This document shows positions 43,843-52,984 of a stretch of DNA of 64,000 nucleotides, piece by piece. This DNA comes from CAYRJA01 sp964424455. GTDB taxonomy: Bacteria; Bacteroidota; Bacteroidia; Chitinophagales; UBA10324. The number at the start of each line of letters is the position of its first letter. The stretch's first letter is position 1. The notes beneath the pieces were generated by a model that was not told where the DNA came from, searched no databases, and saw nothing but the letters and a program-made list of their open reading frames with translations. The stretch spans positions 1 through 64,000 of the forward strand of contig CAYRJA010000002.1 in the NCBI GenBank assembly GCA_964424455.1, written 5' to 3'. Both the position numbers and the translations under genes were made by a program.

Positions 43843-46698
43843 ATGATTAGTATTCCTGAAAAGACCAAGACGAAAAAACAAACATCTCCCTCTGAGAAAA
43901 ATATTTTTATCAAAGGAGCCCGTGTTCATAATCTCAAAAATATTGATATTGAGATAGAGCGCAACAAACTTGTAGTAGTTACAGGTGTATCCGGTTCAGG
44001 CAAATCCTCACTTACGATAGATACGCTTTATGCCGAAGGTCAGCGGCGCTATGTGGAATCATTGTCTGCTTATGCCCGTCAGTTTCTGATGAAAATGAAT
44101 AAGCCGGATGTGGACTATATACACGGCTTATGTCCGGCAATCGCCATTGAGCAAAAAGTTTCCACCCGCACCACTCGCTCTACTGTAGGTTCGCTTACAG
44201 AAATTTATGATTACCTGCGCTTACTGTTTGCCCGTGTTGGTGAAACTTACTCGCCTGTTACAGGAGTAGAGGTGAAGAAGCACGAAGTGCTTGATGTAGT
44301 TGATTATGTAAATTCACTGGAAGAAGGAACTGCCGTTTATGTGCTGGTACCGTTTATAGAGTTTAATAAGCGACCGCTGAAAGAAGAACTCAATGTGCTG
44401 TTACAGAAAGGATTTTCACGGGTGATGACGGATAATAAATTAGTGAAGATTGAAGAACTGATTAACACATTTGCAAAGAAAGAGGAGAAGAAAATAAAGC
44501 AGACACTTCGAATAGTTATTGACCGCCTGATGGTTAAAAAAAATGATGAAGATACTCAGGCACGAATTTCCGATTCGGTGCAGACTGCGTTTTATGAGAG
44601 TGACGGAGACTGTATTATCGCTTCAAACACTCATGATACCAAGAGTCAGGAAGCTGTTACAGAAAAATTTTTCTCCAACCGTTTTGAAGCAGATGGTATC
44701 CGTTTTGAAGAACCAACTCCGCATTTATTCAGTTTCAATAATCCATTTGGCGCATGTCCGACTTGTGAAGGTTTTGGAAGCGTAATTGGTATTGATGAAG
44801 ATTTGGTGTTTCCTGATAAATCACTTTCCGTTTATGAAGGGGCTATTGCACCGTGGAAAGGCGAAAAAATGAGTGAGTGGAATGACCTGCTGATAAAAAA
44901 TGCTATAAAATTTGACTTTCCTGTTCACCGTGCATATCATGATTTATCAGAGAAAGAAAAGAAGCTGTTATGGACGGGTAATAAATATTTCAATGGGCTG
45001 GATGACTTTTTCCGCGAGGTAGAAAGGCAATCTTATAAAATTCAATATCGCGTAATGCTTTCGCGTTACAGAGGAAGAACTGTTTGCCCAAAGTGCAAAG
45101 GAACAAGAATCCGTAAAGAAGCCGGCTATGTAAAAATCAATAACAAGTCTATTTCAGATTTAGTGTTGATGCCGGTAAAAAGTCTTAAAGTATTTTTTGA
45201 TGAACTTTCTCTTTCTGATTATGAGAAAGAAATTTCAAAGAGAGTAACAGTGGAAATCAGAAACCGCATTCAGTTTATGTTGGATGTCGGACTGGGCTAC
45301 CTTACCCTTAATCGTCTTTCTTCCACATTATCCGGAGGTGAAACGCAGCGTATCAACCTGACAAGAATGTTGGGAAGTAATCTTACAAGCTCCTTGTACA
45401 TATTAGATGAGCCGAGTGTCGGGCTTCATCCGAAAGACACCGGAAGATTGGTAAAAGTGTTGCACCGTTTGCGTGATTTTGGGAACACAGTTGTAGTGGT
45501 TGAGCACGAGGAAGAAATAATGTTACAGGCAGACAGGATCATTGACATGGGACCGCTTGCAGGAACACATGGTGGAGAAGTTGTTTTCAGCGGAACATTT
45601 AATCAGATTTTGAAAGACGAGGACTCGCTGACAGGAAAGTATTTAGTCGGGAAAGAAAAGATTGAGGTGCCCGCATATCGTCGTAAGGGTACAAAGTTTA
45701 TAGAAGTGATAGGCGCTTCGCATCATAATCTGAAAAATATTGATGTAAAAATCCCATTTAATACTATTACGGTTGTAACAGGAGTAAGTGGTTCAGGAAA
45801 AACCACTCTTGTCAAACAAATCCTTTATCCTGCTCTTAATAAATCACTCGGCAATATTGGTGAAAAACCCGGTGGATTTCGCGAGTTGAAAATGGATAGT
45901 AATTCTATTGCTCAGGTTGAATTGGTTGACCAAAATCCGTTGGGGAAATCTTCCCGTTCTAATCCGGTTACCTATATCAAAGCGTATGATTTAATCCGCG
46001 AACTGTTTGCAAGTCAGAAGTTAGCCAAGATGCGAGGGTTTCAACCAAGGCATTTTTCGTTTAATGTTGAAGGAGGTCGTTGTGATACTTGCAACGGAGA
46101 AGGCGAGATTATAGTAGAGATGCAGTTTCTGGCTGATGTGCATTTACTTTGTGAAACATGTAAGGGAAAGCGGTTTAAAGATGAAGTACTTGAAATCACT
46201 TACAAAGACAAAAATATTTCAGATGTGCTGGATATGACGGTGGATGAAGCGCTTGATTTCTTCAACGATGAGAAATCATTGCATGATGCGTTGAAGCCGT
46301 TAGCTGACGTGGGTTTAGGTTATGTAAAACTTGGACAATCATCAAGTACATTATCAGGAGGAGAGGCGCAGCGGGTAAAACTTGCTTCTTTTCTCGGAAA
46401 GGGTAAAGCGACTCATCCCGTATTTTTCATTTTTGATGAACCGACAACCGGACTGCATTTCAACGATATAAAAAAACTGTTACAGTCTTTCAATGCGTTG
46501 ATAGAACACGGTCATTCTATTTTGATTATTGAGCACAATATGGAAATTATCAAATGTGCAGATTACATTATAGACCTCGGACCGGAAGGCGGTGAAGGCG
46601 GAGGACATCTTTTGTTTCAGGGTACACCTGAAGAAATGGTAAAAAAGGTAAAATCACCTACGGCAGAGTATTTAAAGCAGAAAATTGCATTGAAATAG
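43843..46698 (+). CDS. uvrA: Excinuclease ABC subunit A
   Basis: 951-residue nucleotide-excision repair damage sensor. Two ABC modules: Walker A GVSGSGKSSL (near 50) and GVSGSGKTTL (near 645), signatures LSGGETQR and LSGGEAQR, Walker B ILDEPSVGLH and FIFDEPTTGLH. Zinc-finger cysteines are CPTCEGFG, CPKCKG, and CDTCNGEG ... CETCKG. The N-terminus carries about 20 extra charged residues before the usual IFIKGARVHNLKNI. Six copies of the dispersed word, read in two frames (Val-Thr and Leu-Gln). Confidence 0.96.
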   Translation: MISIPEKTKTKKQTSPSEKNIFIKGARVHNLKNIDIEIERNKLVVVTGVSGSGKSSLTIDTLYAEGQRRYVESLSAYARQFLMKMNKPDVDYIHGLCPAIAIEQKVSTRTTRSTVGSLTEIYDYLRLLFARVGETYSPVTGVEVKKHEVLDVVDYVNSLEEGTAVYVLVPFIEFNKRPLKEELNVLLQKGFSRVMTDNKLVKIEELINTFAKKEEKKIKQTLRIVIDRLMVKKNDEDTQARISDSVQTAFYESDGDCIIASNTHDTKSQEAVTEKFFSNRFEADGIRFEEPTPHLFSFNNPFGACPTCEGFGSVIGIDEDLVFPDKSLSVYEGAIAPWKGEKMSEWNDLLIKNAIKFDFPVHRAYHDLSEKEKKLLWTGNKYFNGLDDFFREVERQSYKIQYRVMLSRYRGRTVCPKCKGTRIRKEAGYVKINNKSISDLVLMPVKSLKVFFDELSLSDYEKEISKRVTVEIRNRIQFMLDVGLGYLTLNRLSSTLSGGETQRINLTRMLGSNLTSSLYILDEPSVGLHPKDTGRLVKVLHRLRDFGNTVVVVEHEEEIMLQADRIIDMGPLAGTHGGEVVFSGTFNQILKDEDSLTGKYLVGKEKIEVPAYRRKGTKFIEVIGASHHNLKNIDVKIPFNTITVVTGVSGSGKTTLVKQILYPALNKSLGNIGEKPGGFRELKMDSNSIAQVELVDQNPLGKSSRSNPVTYIKAYDLIRELFASQKLAKMRGFQPRHFSFNVEGGRCDTCNGEGEIIVEMQFLADVHLLCETCKGKRFKDEVLEITYKDKNISDVLDMTVDEALDFFNDEKSLHDALKPLADVGLGYVKLGQSSSTLSGGEAQRVKLASFLGKGKATHPVFFIFDEPTTGLHFNDIKKLLQSFNALIEHGHSILIIEHNMEIIKCADYIIDLGPEGGEGGGHLLFQGTPEEMVKKVKSPTAEYLKQKIALK

Positions 46699-46715
46699 CA
46701 TAGGAAAAACTATCC

Positions 46716-46746
46716 TTTGTTTTAAAACCGATTACTTCTACCTTTG
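46716..46746 (+). promoter_or_regulatory. Complete Bacteroidota promoter upstream of tatA
   Basis: TTTG (46716-46719), 19 bp, TACCTTTG (46739-46746): both boxes and the spacing match the -33/-7 consensus. The start codon follows 17 bp later. The best promoter match in the window. Confidence 0.65.
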
Positions 46747-46763
46747 TAGTACAATTTAAAAAA

Positions 46764-46976
46764 ATGTCATATCCCTTTTTATTAAGTATGCCCGGCGGTA
46801 GTGAATGGATACTTATTTTTCTTGCTATCATTTTGCTTTTCGGCGGAAAGAAAATCCCTGAGTTGATGCGCGGTATCGGTAAAGGAATCCGCGAGTTCAA
46901 TGCAGCTAAAAGCAGTGTTGAAAGCGAAATTAAAGAAGGCATGAAAGAGGAAGATAAGAAAGAACTTCCTAAGTAA
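46764..46976 (+). CDS. tatA: Twin-arginine translocase subunit TatA/TatE
   Basis: 70 residues with one membrane helix (EWILIFLAIILLFGGKKIPEL, including the FGGKKIPEL hinge of TatA), an amphipathic helix (MRGIGKGIREFNAAK) and a charged tail. TatA multimers form the pore for folded proteins. tatC is not in this window. Confidence 0.88.
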   Translation: MSYPFLLSMPGGSEWILIFLAIILLFGGKKIPELMRGIGKGIREFNAAKSSVESEIKEGMKEEDKKELPK

Positions 46977-47001
46977 TTCATATCACTTTCACTCTGTTGT
47001 T

Positions 47002-48429
47002 TTGAGATTATATTCTTCTCTTTCATCCATACAAAATGAATTAAAGAAAGGCAGTGTTACTTGTGTGGACATTGCAAACTATTATATTTCCAATATCGAA
47101 AAGAACCAACATCTGAATGCGTTTCTTGAAGTGTATTCAGAGGAGGTGTTACACAAAGCAAGGATTGTTGACGGGAAAATAAAATCCGGCACTGCGGGCA
47201 AGTTGGCAGGGGCAGTTATAGCTGTCAAAGATGTACTGTGTCACCGCAACCATAAAGTTTCTGCGAGTTCAAAAATACTGAGTGATTTCACTTCTCTTTA
47301 TTCCTGTACGGCAATAGAACGGCTTGAAATGGAAGACGCTATTATCATTGGCAGAACCAATTGTGATGAATTTGCGATGGGATCTTCCAATGAAAATTCT
47401 GCTTATGGTCCCGTGAAAAATGGTTTAGATAATACCAAAGTCCCGGGCGGCTCATCAGGCGGCTCGGCAGTGGCGGTGCAGATGGACATGTGTCTTGCCT
47501 CGCTGGGGACAGATACCGGCGGCTCTATTCGCCAACCTGCTTCATTTTGCGGAGTGGTTGGGCTAAAGCCGACTTATGGTAGAATTTCGCGTTACGGACT
47601 AATTGCTTATGCTTCATCATTTGACCAGATAGGAACCTTTACTCATAACATTGAAGATGCAGCCATTCTCCTGGAAGTAATGTCCGGTAAAGATGAATAT
47701 GACAGCACTGTATCTTCTGCTGTAACAGAAAATTATTCGGATAAATTAAATTTCAACGGTAAAGCGCGGATTGCTTATTTCAATGACTGTGTTCATCACA
47801 AAGGATTGGATAAAGAAATCGGCAAAGAAGTGTTACAGTTGATAGAAAAACTAAGACAGGAAGGACATACTGTAGAAGAGGTGCCCTTTGATGTGATTGA
47901 TTATTTAGTACCGGCTTACTATGTATTAACTACTGCGGAAGCTTCTTCCAACCTTTCCCGCTTTGATGGTATTCGCTATGGTTATCATAGTTCTCACTCC
48001 ACTGATTTAGAAAGCACTTACAAAAGGAATCGTACAGAAGGTTTTGGTAAAGAAGTGAAACGGAGAATCATGCTTGGCACCTTTGTATTGAGTGCCGGGT
48101 ATTATGATGCATATTATTCTAAAGGACAAAAGGTCCGCAGGTATATCAAAGAAAAAACGGAGAGCATACTAAGTAATTACGATTTTATTTTAACGCCCAC
48201 CACTCCGACTACAGCATTCGGAATGAATGAAAAAACAGGAGACCCTATTACCATGTATGTGGCAGATATGTTTACAGTTCAGGCTCCGATCTGTGGGCTG
48301 CCCGCCATTTCACTTCCATTAAAAAAACATTCCAACGGATTGCCTTATGGTATTCAGTTGATGAGTGGAAAATTTAAGGAAGCAGAACTTCTCGCTTTCT
48401 CCGATTATCTGATGAAGTTTGCAGGATAA
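47002..48429 (+). CDS. gatA: Amidase, glutamyl-tRNA(Gln) amidotransferase subunit A
   Basis: 475-residue amidase-signature enzyme. The catalytic Ser-cisSer-Lys triad is visible as AVKDVL (Lys), PGGSSGGSAVAV and DTGGSIRQPASFCG. Overall length and the KPTYGRISRYGLIAYASSFDQIG block fit GatA, which makes Gln-tRNA(Gln) with GatB and GatC. Neither partner is nearby. The only sensible start is TTG at 47002, since no in-frame ATG lies near the N-terminus. Confidence 0.88.
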   Translation: MRLYSSLSSIQNELKKGSVTCVDIANYYISNIEKNQHLNAFLEVYSEEVLHKARIVDGKIKSGTAGKLAGAVIAVKDVLCHRNHKVSASSKILSDFTSLYSCTAIERLEMEDAIIIGRTNCDEFAMGSSNENSAYGPVKNGLDNTKVPGGSSGGSAVAVQMDMCLASLGTDTGGSIRQPASFCGVVGLKPTYGRISRYGLIAYASSFDQIGTFTHNIEDAAILLEVMSGKDEYDSTVSSAVTENYSDKLNFNGKARIAYFNDCVHHKGLDKEIGKEVLQLIEKLRQEGHTVEEVPFDVIDYLVPAYYVLTTAEASSNLSRFDGIRYGYHSSHSTDLESTYKRNRTEGFGKEVKRRIMLGTFVLSAGYYDAYYSKGQKVRRYIKEKTESILSNYDFILTPTTPTTAFGMNEKTGDPITMYVADMFTVQAPICGLPAISLPLKKHSNGLPYGIQLMSGKFKEAELLAFSDYLMKFAG

Positions 48430-48677
48430 CGCATTCCCGTTTTTTTGAGATTATTACTTTTTACAAGGTTTTACGGTTAAATCCGTTTAATATTACCAAA
48501 TACAACCTATTAGAGTAAAACAAAATGAGTTTTACTGCGTTAGAAAGCGGGCTGTAAAAGAGTTGAGGGTTATTGTGTACAGTTAATAAATTGCAGCGGA
48601 TAAAATTGATTTACAACCCTGAAGTTGTTAAATGCAATTCTTATTTTGCCGCACTTAAAATTTTTTAAAAATGTAAA

Positions 48678-50189
48678 ATGACAATTCGGATGACGAAGCC
48701 AAATAGATTACAAAAGATAACTGCAGCCTTTCTCTTCGCCTTTGGCTGTAGTACTGCTGGTTACAATTATGCGTACGCACAGGTACCCTTTAATGTTAAT
48801 CCGGTCGTAACACCTGAAATAATTTCAGAGAGTACCATAGATGATAGTTTGAATATAGTTGATAATTCTCTTGACTCACTGGTGAGTGGAGATGATTTTA
48901 CTACTGGTGATATACAATCGTTCCCCATATTTCCGGATTCGGTTTACGAGTCGCGAATCCTGTCGTTACCTACAACACTGCCTGTAACCTATAATGAACA
49001 GGTGCGCAATTTTATTGATGTGTACACTATGAGAGCTAAAAAGAGAGATCAGGTAGAGAGAATGGTAGGATTAAGTAAAATTTATTTCCCTTTGTTTGAG
49101 AAGATTTTAGCTGACAATCAGGTGCCAACTGATTTAAAGTATCTGGCAATTATTGAGTCGGCATTAAATCCTCATGCAGTGTCGCACTGCGGCGCTACCG
49201 GAATATGGCAGTTTATGTATTCTACAGGAAAAATTTATGGATTACAAATCAACGGATATCTTGATGAACGAAAAGATATTATTGAATCTACTAAGGCGGC
49301 AGCAACTTACCTGAAGAATATGTATAACACTTATGGTGACTGGCTTTTGTCTATTGCTGCATATAACTGTGGTCCGGGAAATGTAAACCGTGCCATCCTT
49401 CGCTCAGGTGGCAGTTATGATTTCTGGACTATCAGCAAGTATCTTCCTAAAGAAACAAGAGGTTATGTGCCTGCATTTATTGCTGCAATGTATGTGATGA
49501 ATTATTATGACACACACGGTCTGTATCCTCAGTATCCTGAGTATTGTATAGGAGATATATGTACAGTTGACGTGTCTGAGAAAATAAGTTTCGAACAATT
49601 ATCCAAACTGACTTGTGTGCCGATTGAAGAAATTCGCTTTCTAAATCCTGCACTAAGAGGCGATGTGATTCCGGCTTTAGGTTCTCAGCCTTATTCGCTG
49701 AAATTACCGTCCGAATCTCTTCCTCTTTTTTCAGAAGTGAAAGATTCGATAGTATTCCTGTCGAAGAACTATACAGCAGCATATTACTCAAAGTATAAAG
49801 GACACTACTACAACACAAATGGTAAAGGGAATGTACATATAGTAAGGAAAGGAGAAACACTTGGGTTAATTGCTCAAAGGCATAAATGTTCTGTTGCACA
49901 AATCAAATCATGGAATAATCTGAAAGGGAACACAATTTATGCAGGCCAGAAGTTAAAGGTGTACGGGAAAAGCGGAGTTTCCTCTACTGTTAAGACGGTT
50001 TCACCCACGGTAACCAAGCAATCTTCTTCAACAGGTAAAGTAGTTTACTACAAAGTCAGAAGCGGAGATACTCTTTGGGGAATTTCCAATATGTATCCGG
50101 GTGTTACAGTGTCAGACATTAAAGCTGCAAATGACATTAGCAAGGTGCATAAACTTCAGCCGGGCACGGTTCTGAAGATTAATCTCTAA
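48678..50189 (+). CDS. Membrane-bound lytic transglycosylase with two LysM domains (MltD-like)
   Basis: 503 residues. Hydrophobic signal region (ITAAFLFAFGCSTAGYNYAYAQ), then a family 23-type transglycosylase domain with catalytic Glu near 160 in LAIIESALNPHAVS, GATGIWQFM, and AAYNCGPGNVNRAI. Two LysM peptidoglycan-binding domains follow (HIVRKGETLGLIAQRH and YKVRSGDTLWGISNMY). It cleaves glycan strands during wall turnover. ATG at 48678 used; ATG at 48690 is also possible. Confidence 0.9.
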   Translation: MTIRMTKPNRLQKITAAFLFAFGCSTAGYNYAYAQVPFNVNPVVTPEIISESTIDDSLNIVDNSLDSLVSGDDFTTGDIQSFPIFPDSVYESRILSLPTTLPVTYNEQVRNFIDVYTMRAKKRDQVERMVGLSKIYFPLFEKILADNQVPTDLKYLAIIESALNPHAVSHCGATGIWQFMYSTGKIYGLQINGYLDERKDIIESTKAAATYLKNMYNTYGDWLLSIAAYNCGPGNVNRAILRSGGSYDFWTISKYLPKETRGYVPAFIAAMYVMNYYDTHGLYPQYPEYCIGDICTVDVSEKISFEQLSKLTCVPIEEIRFLNPALRGDVIPALGSQPYSLKLPSESLPLFSEVKDSIVFLSKNYTAAYYSKYKGHYYNTNGKGNVHIVRKGETLGLIAQRHKCSVAQIKSWNNLKGNTIYAGQKLKVYGKSGVSSTVKTVSPTVTKQSSSTGKVVYYKVRSGDTLWGISNMYPGVTVSDIKAANDISKVHKLQPGTVLKINL

Positions 50190-50211
50190 GATTTAGAAAA
50201 ATAGAAACGAT

Positions 50212-50242
50212 AAAGCGCTCTCAAAAAAAGAGCGCTTTTTTA
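50212..50242 (+). terminator. Intrinsic terminator after the lytic transglycosylase gene
   Basis: Perfect 10-bp stem AAAGCGCTCT / AGAGCGCTTT with a CAAAAAA loop, followed by more T. It lies 22 bp after the stop codon. Confidence 0.85.
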
Positions 50243-50303
50243 TTTGTGGAAAACAAATTGGATAATACAGCTCGTTTCCTTTCCATTCAACTCGCAGGAA
50301 CTA

Positions 50304-50311
50304 TACATTTG
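50304..50311 (+). promoter_or_regulatory. -7 box directly upstream of murF-alr
   Basis: TACATTTG matches TAnnTTTG and ends 8 bp before the ATG, so the leader would be only a few bases. -33 box not clear. Confidence 0.4.
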
Positions 50312-50319
50312 CCAATAAT

Positions 50320-52848
50320 ATGCAGTTGAAGAATTATACGCCGGAGCAGATCGCTAAAATGATGCGGGCAAAACTTATCCAGAAAGGAAGCGCCATTACA
50401 ATTGAAAATCTTTTACTTGACAGCCGGAAATTAGTTTTTCCTGAAAGCTCCTTGTTCTTTGCACTGAAAGGTGGAAGGCGAAACGGACATTTGTTCATAG
50501 ATGAACTGTATGAAAAGGGAGTTCGCAGTTTTGTGGTGAGCGATGAACTGGATTTACAGAAATACCCAAAAGGAAATTTCTTCGGAACAAAGAATACCAC
50601 TATTGCTTTACAAAATCTAACCGCCACTCACCGGAAGAACTACAACTTGCCGGTAATCGGAATTACAGGCAGTAATGGAAAGACCATTGTAAAAGAATGG
50701 CTCCATCAGTTGTTGGAACCGGATTATAGTATCGTTCGCAGTCCCAAAAGTTACAACTCGCAGATAGGTGTACCACTTTCTGTGTGGCAGATTGCAGACT
50801 ACCACAACCTCGGAATCTTTGAAGCAGGCGTATCGCAACCAGATGAAATGGCAAACCTTGAAAAGGTTATTCAACCGACCATTGGAATTTTTACGAATAT
50901 CGGAAATGCACACAACGAAGGATTCCTGAATATCCGTCAGAAAGTAAATGAGAAACTGAAACTGTTTGTAAGAGCAGACATTTTGATCTACTGCCGCGAT
51001 TATGCAGACATCAACGAATGTCTTGCTATTGTTAAAGATCGGATGAAGCGGGCTGATTCTGACTTTAACGGATTTAAAACATTCTCATGGACTAAAAAAG
51101 AACTGGATGCGGATGTTGCAATTAAATCTATTGAGAAGAAAAATTCTTACACTGAAATTACTGCAGTATATCAGCAGGAAGACTATTCGTTTACCATTCC
51201 ACTGACGGATGATGCGTCTATTGAAAACGCTATTCATTGCTGGATGACACTGATGTATCTGAAAGTTGACCCTGTTACAATTGCAAACCGTATGTCAGCG
51301 CTGAGCATGATTGCAATGCGGCTTGAACTGAAAGATGCGGTAAACAATTGCTCGCTTATCAACGATTCATACAACTCTGATTTGAATGCTCTCGGTATTG
51401 CAATTGATTTTCTGAATCAGCAAAAACAACATCGTCGCCGGACATTGATTCTTTCAGATATTTTACAATCGGGAATGGCTGACGGGGAATTATATGAAGA
51501 GGTGGCAGAAATGGCAAGCAGCAAAGGAATTAACAGGTTAATAGGAATAGGAAAGTCCATAGGGAAACAGCAGAAGATTTTTAATAATAAAGAAAATCTG
51601 CTTGCTTCATTCTACCCAAGCACGGATGATTTTCTGAAATCGTTCAATTCAGACGAATTTCATGATGAAACCATTTTACTGAAAGGCGCCCGCTCTTTTG
51701 AGTTTGAACGCATCAGTAAAAAGTTAGAACAGAAACAGCATGAAACGGTACTGGAAATAAATCTGAATTCACTGTTGCATAATCTCAGCGTGTATCAGTC
51801 ATTGCTGAAGCCGGAAACCAAAATGATGGTAATGGTGAAGGCATTTTCCTATGGCAGCGGTAGTTTTGAAATAGCCAATGTGTTACAGTTTCATAAAGTG
51901 GATTATCTGGCGGTTGCTTATGCAGATGAAGGAATTGCTTTACGCAAATCCGGAATCTCCATGCCGATTATGGTGATGAATCCCGAGCCGAGAAGCTTTG
52001 AAGCGATTATTCATTACCAGTTAGAGCCGGAAATGTATTCGCTGAAAGAACTGAAGCAGTTTATGACGGTGGCAGAAGGAGTGAAAGAAAAATATCCTGA
52101 CGGCTATCCCATTCATCTGGAAGTAGAAACCGGTATGCACCGTTTGGGTTTTGATGAAGAAAATTTTGATGAACTGATTTCGCTGCTTCGTCAGAATAAT
52201 TCAGTGAAAGTACAGAGTATTTTTTCTCACCTCGCTGCGAGTGAAGATGTTGCAATGGAAGATTACTCCAAAGGACAGATTGAAAAATTTGAATCTGCCA
52301 GCAAACAAATCACTGATGCTGTTGGCTATCCGGTTATCCGCCATATTCTGAATTCAGCAGGTATTGTACGGTTTCCACAGGCACATTTTGATATGGTTCG
52401 TTTGGGGCTTGGAATTTACGGGATTGATTATTCACAGAAATTAGAAGGTAAGCTGAAGAATGTAAGCACGCTGAAGACAACCGTTTCTCAAATCAAATAT
52501 TTGAAAGCCGGCGAAACAGTGGGTTACGGACGGGCAGGAACTGTAACACGGGATACTGTTGTAGCTACCGTCGGCATCGGATATGCTGATGGACTTAGTC
52601 GTCGTCTGAGTTGTGGTATTGGTAAAATGATGATAAAGAATCAACCGGCTCCCATCCTCGGAAATATTTGCATGGACATGACTATGCTCGATGTTACAGA
52701 TATACCGAATGTGGAAGAAGGAGATGATGTGATTGTATTTGGCGAAGAACTTCCGCTAAAAGCTTTAGCCGGCTGGAGTGGTACTATTCCTTATGAAGTA
52801 ATGACTACTATTTCGCAGAGGGTGAGAAGAGTGTATTTTCAGGAATAG
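50320..52848 (+). CDS. Bifunctional MurF ligase / alanine racemase
   Basis: 842-residue fusion typical of Bacteroidota. The N-terminal MurF part (to about residue 455) has the ATP loop GITGSNGKTIVK and NDSYNSDLNAL; it adds D-Ala-D-Ala to the UDP-MurNAc-tripeptide. The C-terminal alanine racemase has the PLP Lys near 507 in MVMVKAFSYGSG, RLGLGIYGID, VGYGRAGTVTRD and the C-terminal IPYEVMTTIS. The fusion joins D-Ala supply to D-Ala-D-Ala use. Confidence 0.94.
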   Translation: MQLKNYTPEQIAKMMRAKLIQKGSAITIENLLLDSRKLVFPESSLFFALKGGRRNGHLFIDELYEKGVRSFVVSDELDLQKYPKGNFFGTKNTTIALQNLTATHRKNYNLPVIGITGSNGKTIVKEWLHQLLEPDYSIVRSPKSYNSQIGVPLSVWQIADYHNLGIFEAGVSQPDEMANLEKVIQPTIGIFTNIGNAHNEGFLNIRQKVNEKLKLFVRADILIYCRDYADINECLAIVKDRMKRADSDFNGFKTFSWTKKELDADVAIKSIEKKNSYTEITAVYQQEDYSFTIPLTDDASIENAIHCWMTLMYLKVDPVTIANRMSALSMIAMRLELKDAVNNCSLINDSYNSDLNALGIAIDFLNQQKQHRRRTLILSDILQSGMADGELYEEVAEMASSKGINRLIGIGKSIGKQQKIFNNKENLLASFYPSTDDFLKSFNSDEFHDETILLKGARSFEFERISKKLEQKQHETVLEINLNSLLHNLSVYQSLLKPETKMMVMVKAFSYGSGSFEIANVLQFHKVDYLAVAYADEGIALRKSGISMPIMVMNPEPRSFEAIIHYQLEPEMYSLKELKQFMTVAEGVKEKYPDGYPIHLEVETGMHRLGFDEENFDELISLLRQNNSVKVQSIFSHLAASEDVAMEDYSKGQIEKFESASKQITDAVGYPVIRHILNSAGIVRFPQAHFDMVRLGLGIYGIDYSQKLEGKLKNVSTLKTTVSQIKYLKAGETVGYGRAGTVTRDTVVATVGIGYADGLSRRLSCGIGKMMIKNQPAPILGNICMDMTMLDVTDIPNVEEGDDVIVFGEELPLKALAGWSGTIPYEVMTTISQRVRRVYFQE

Positions 52849-52984
52849 TAAATCTCAGATTGTTACACCAGTGAAACATCAAGGTATAAAGTATCAACTA
52901 ACTGCCTGCTTTATCATTGACGCTTCATATTGTTTTTATTTACAATCCGCCCTTTAGGTATAACTTTACCGCGAAATAGATATA

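Noticed and set aside
47002..47060. ATG near 47036 as gatA start
   Set aside because: It is out of frame; the conserved N-terminus is reached only from the TTG at 47002.
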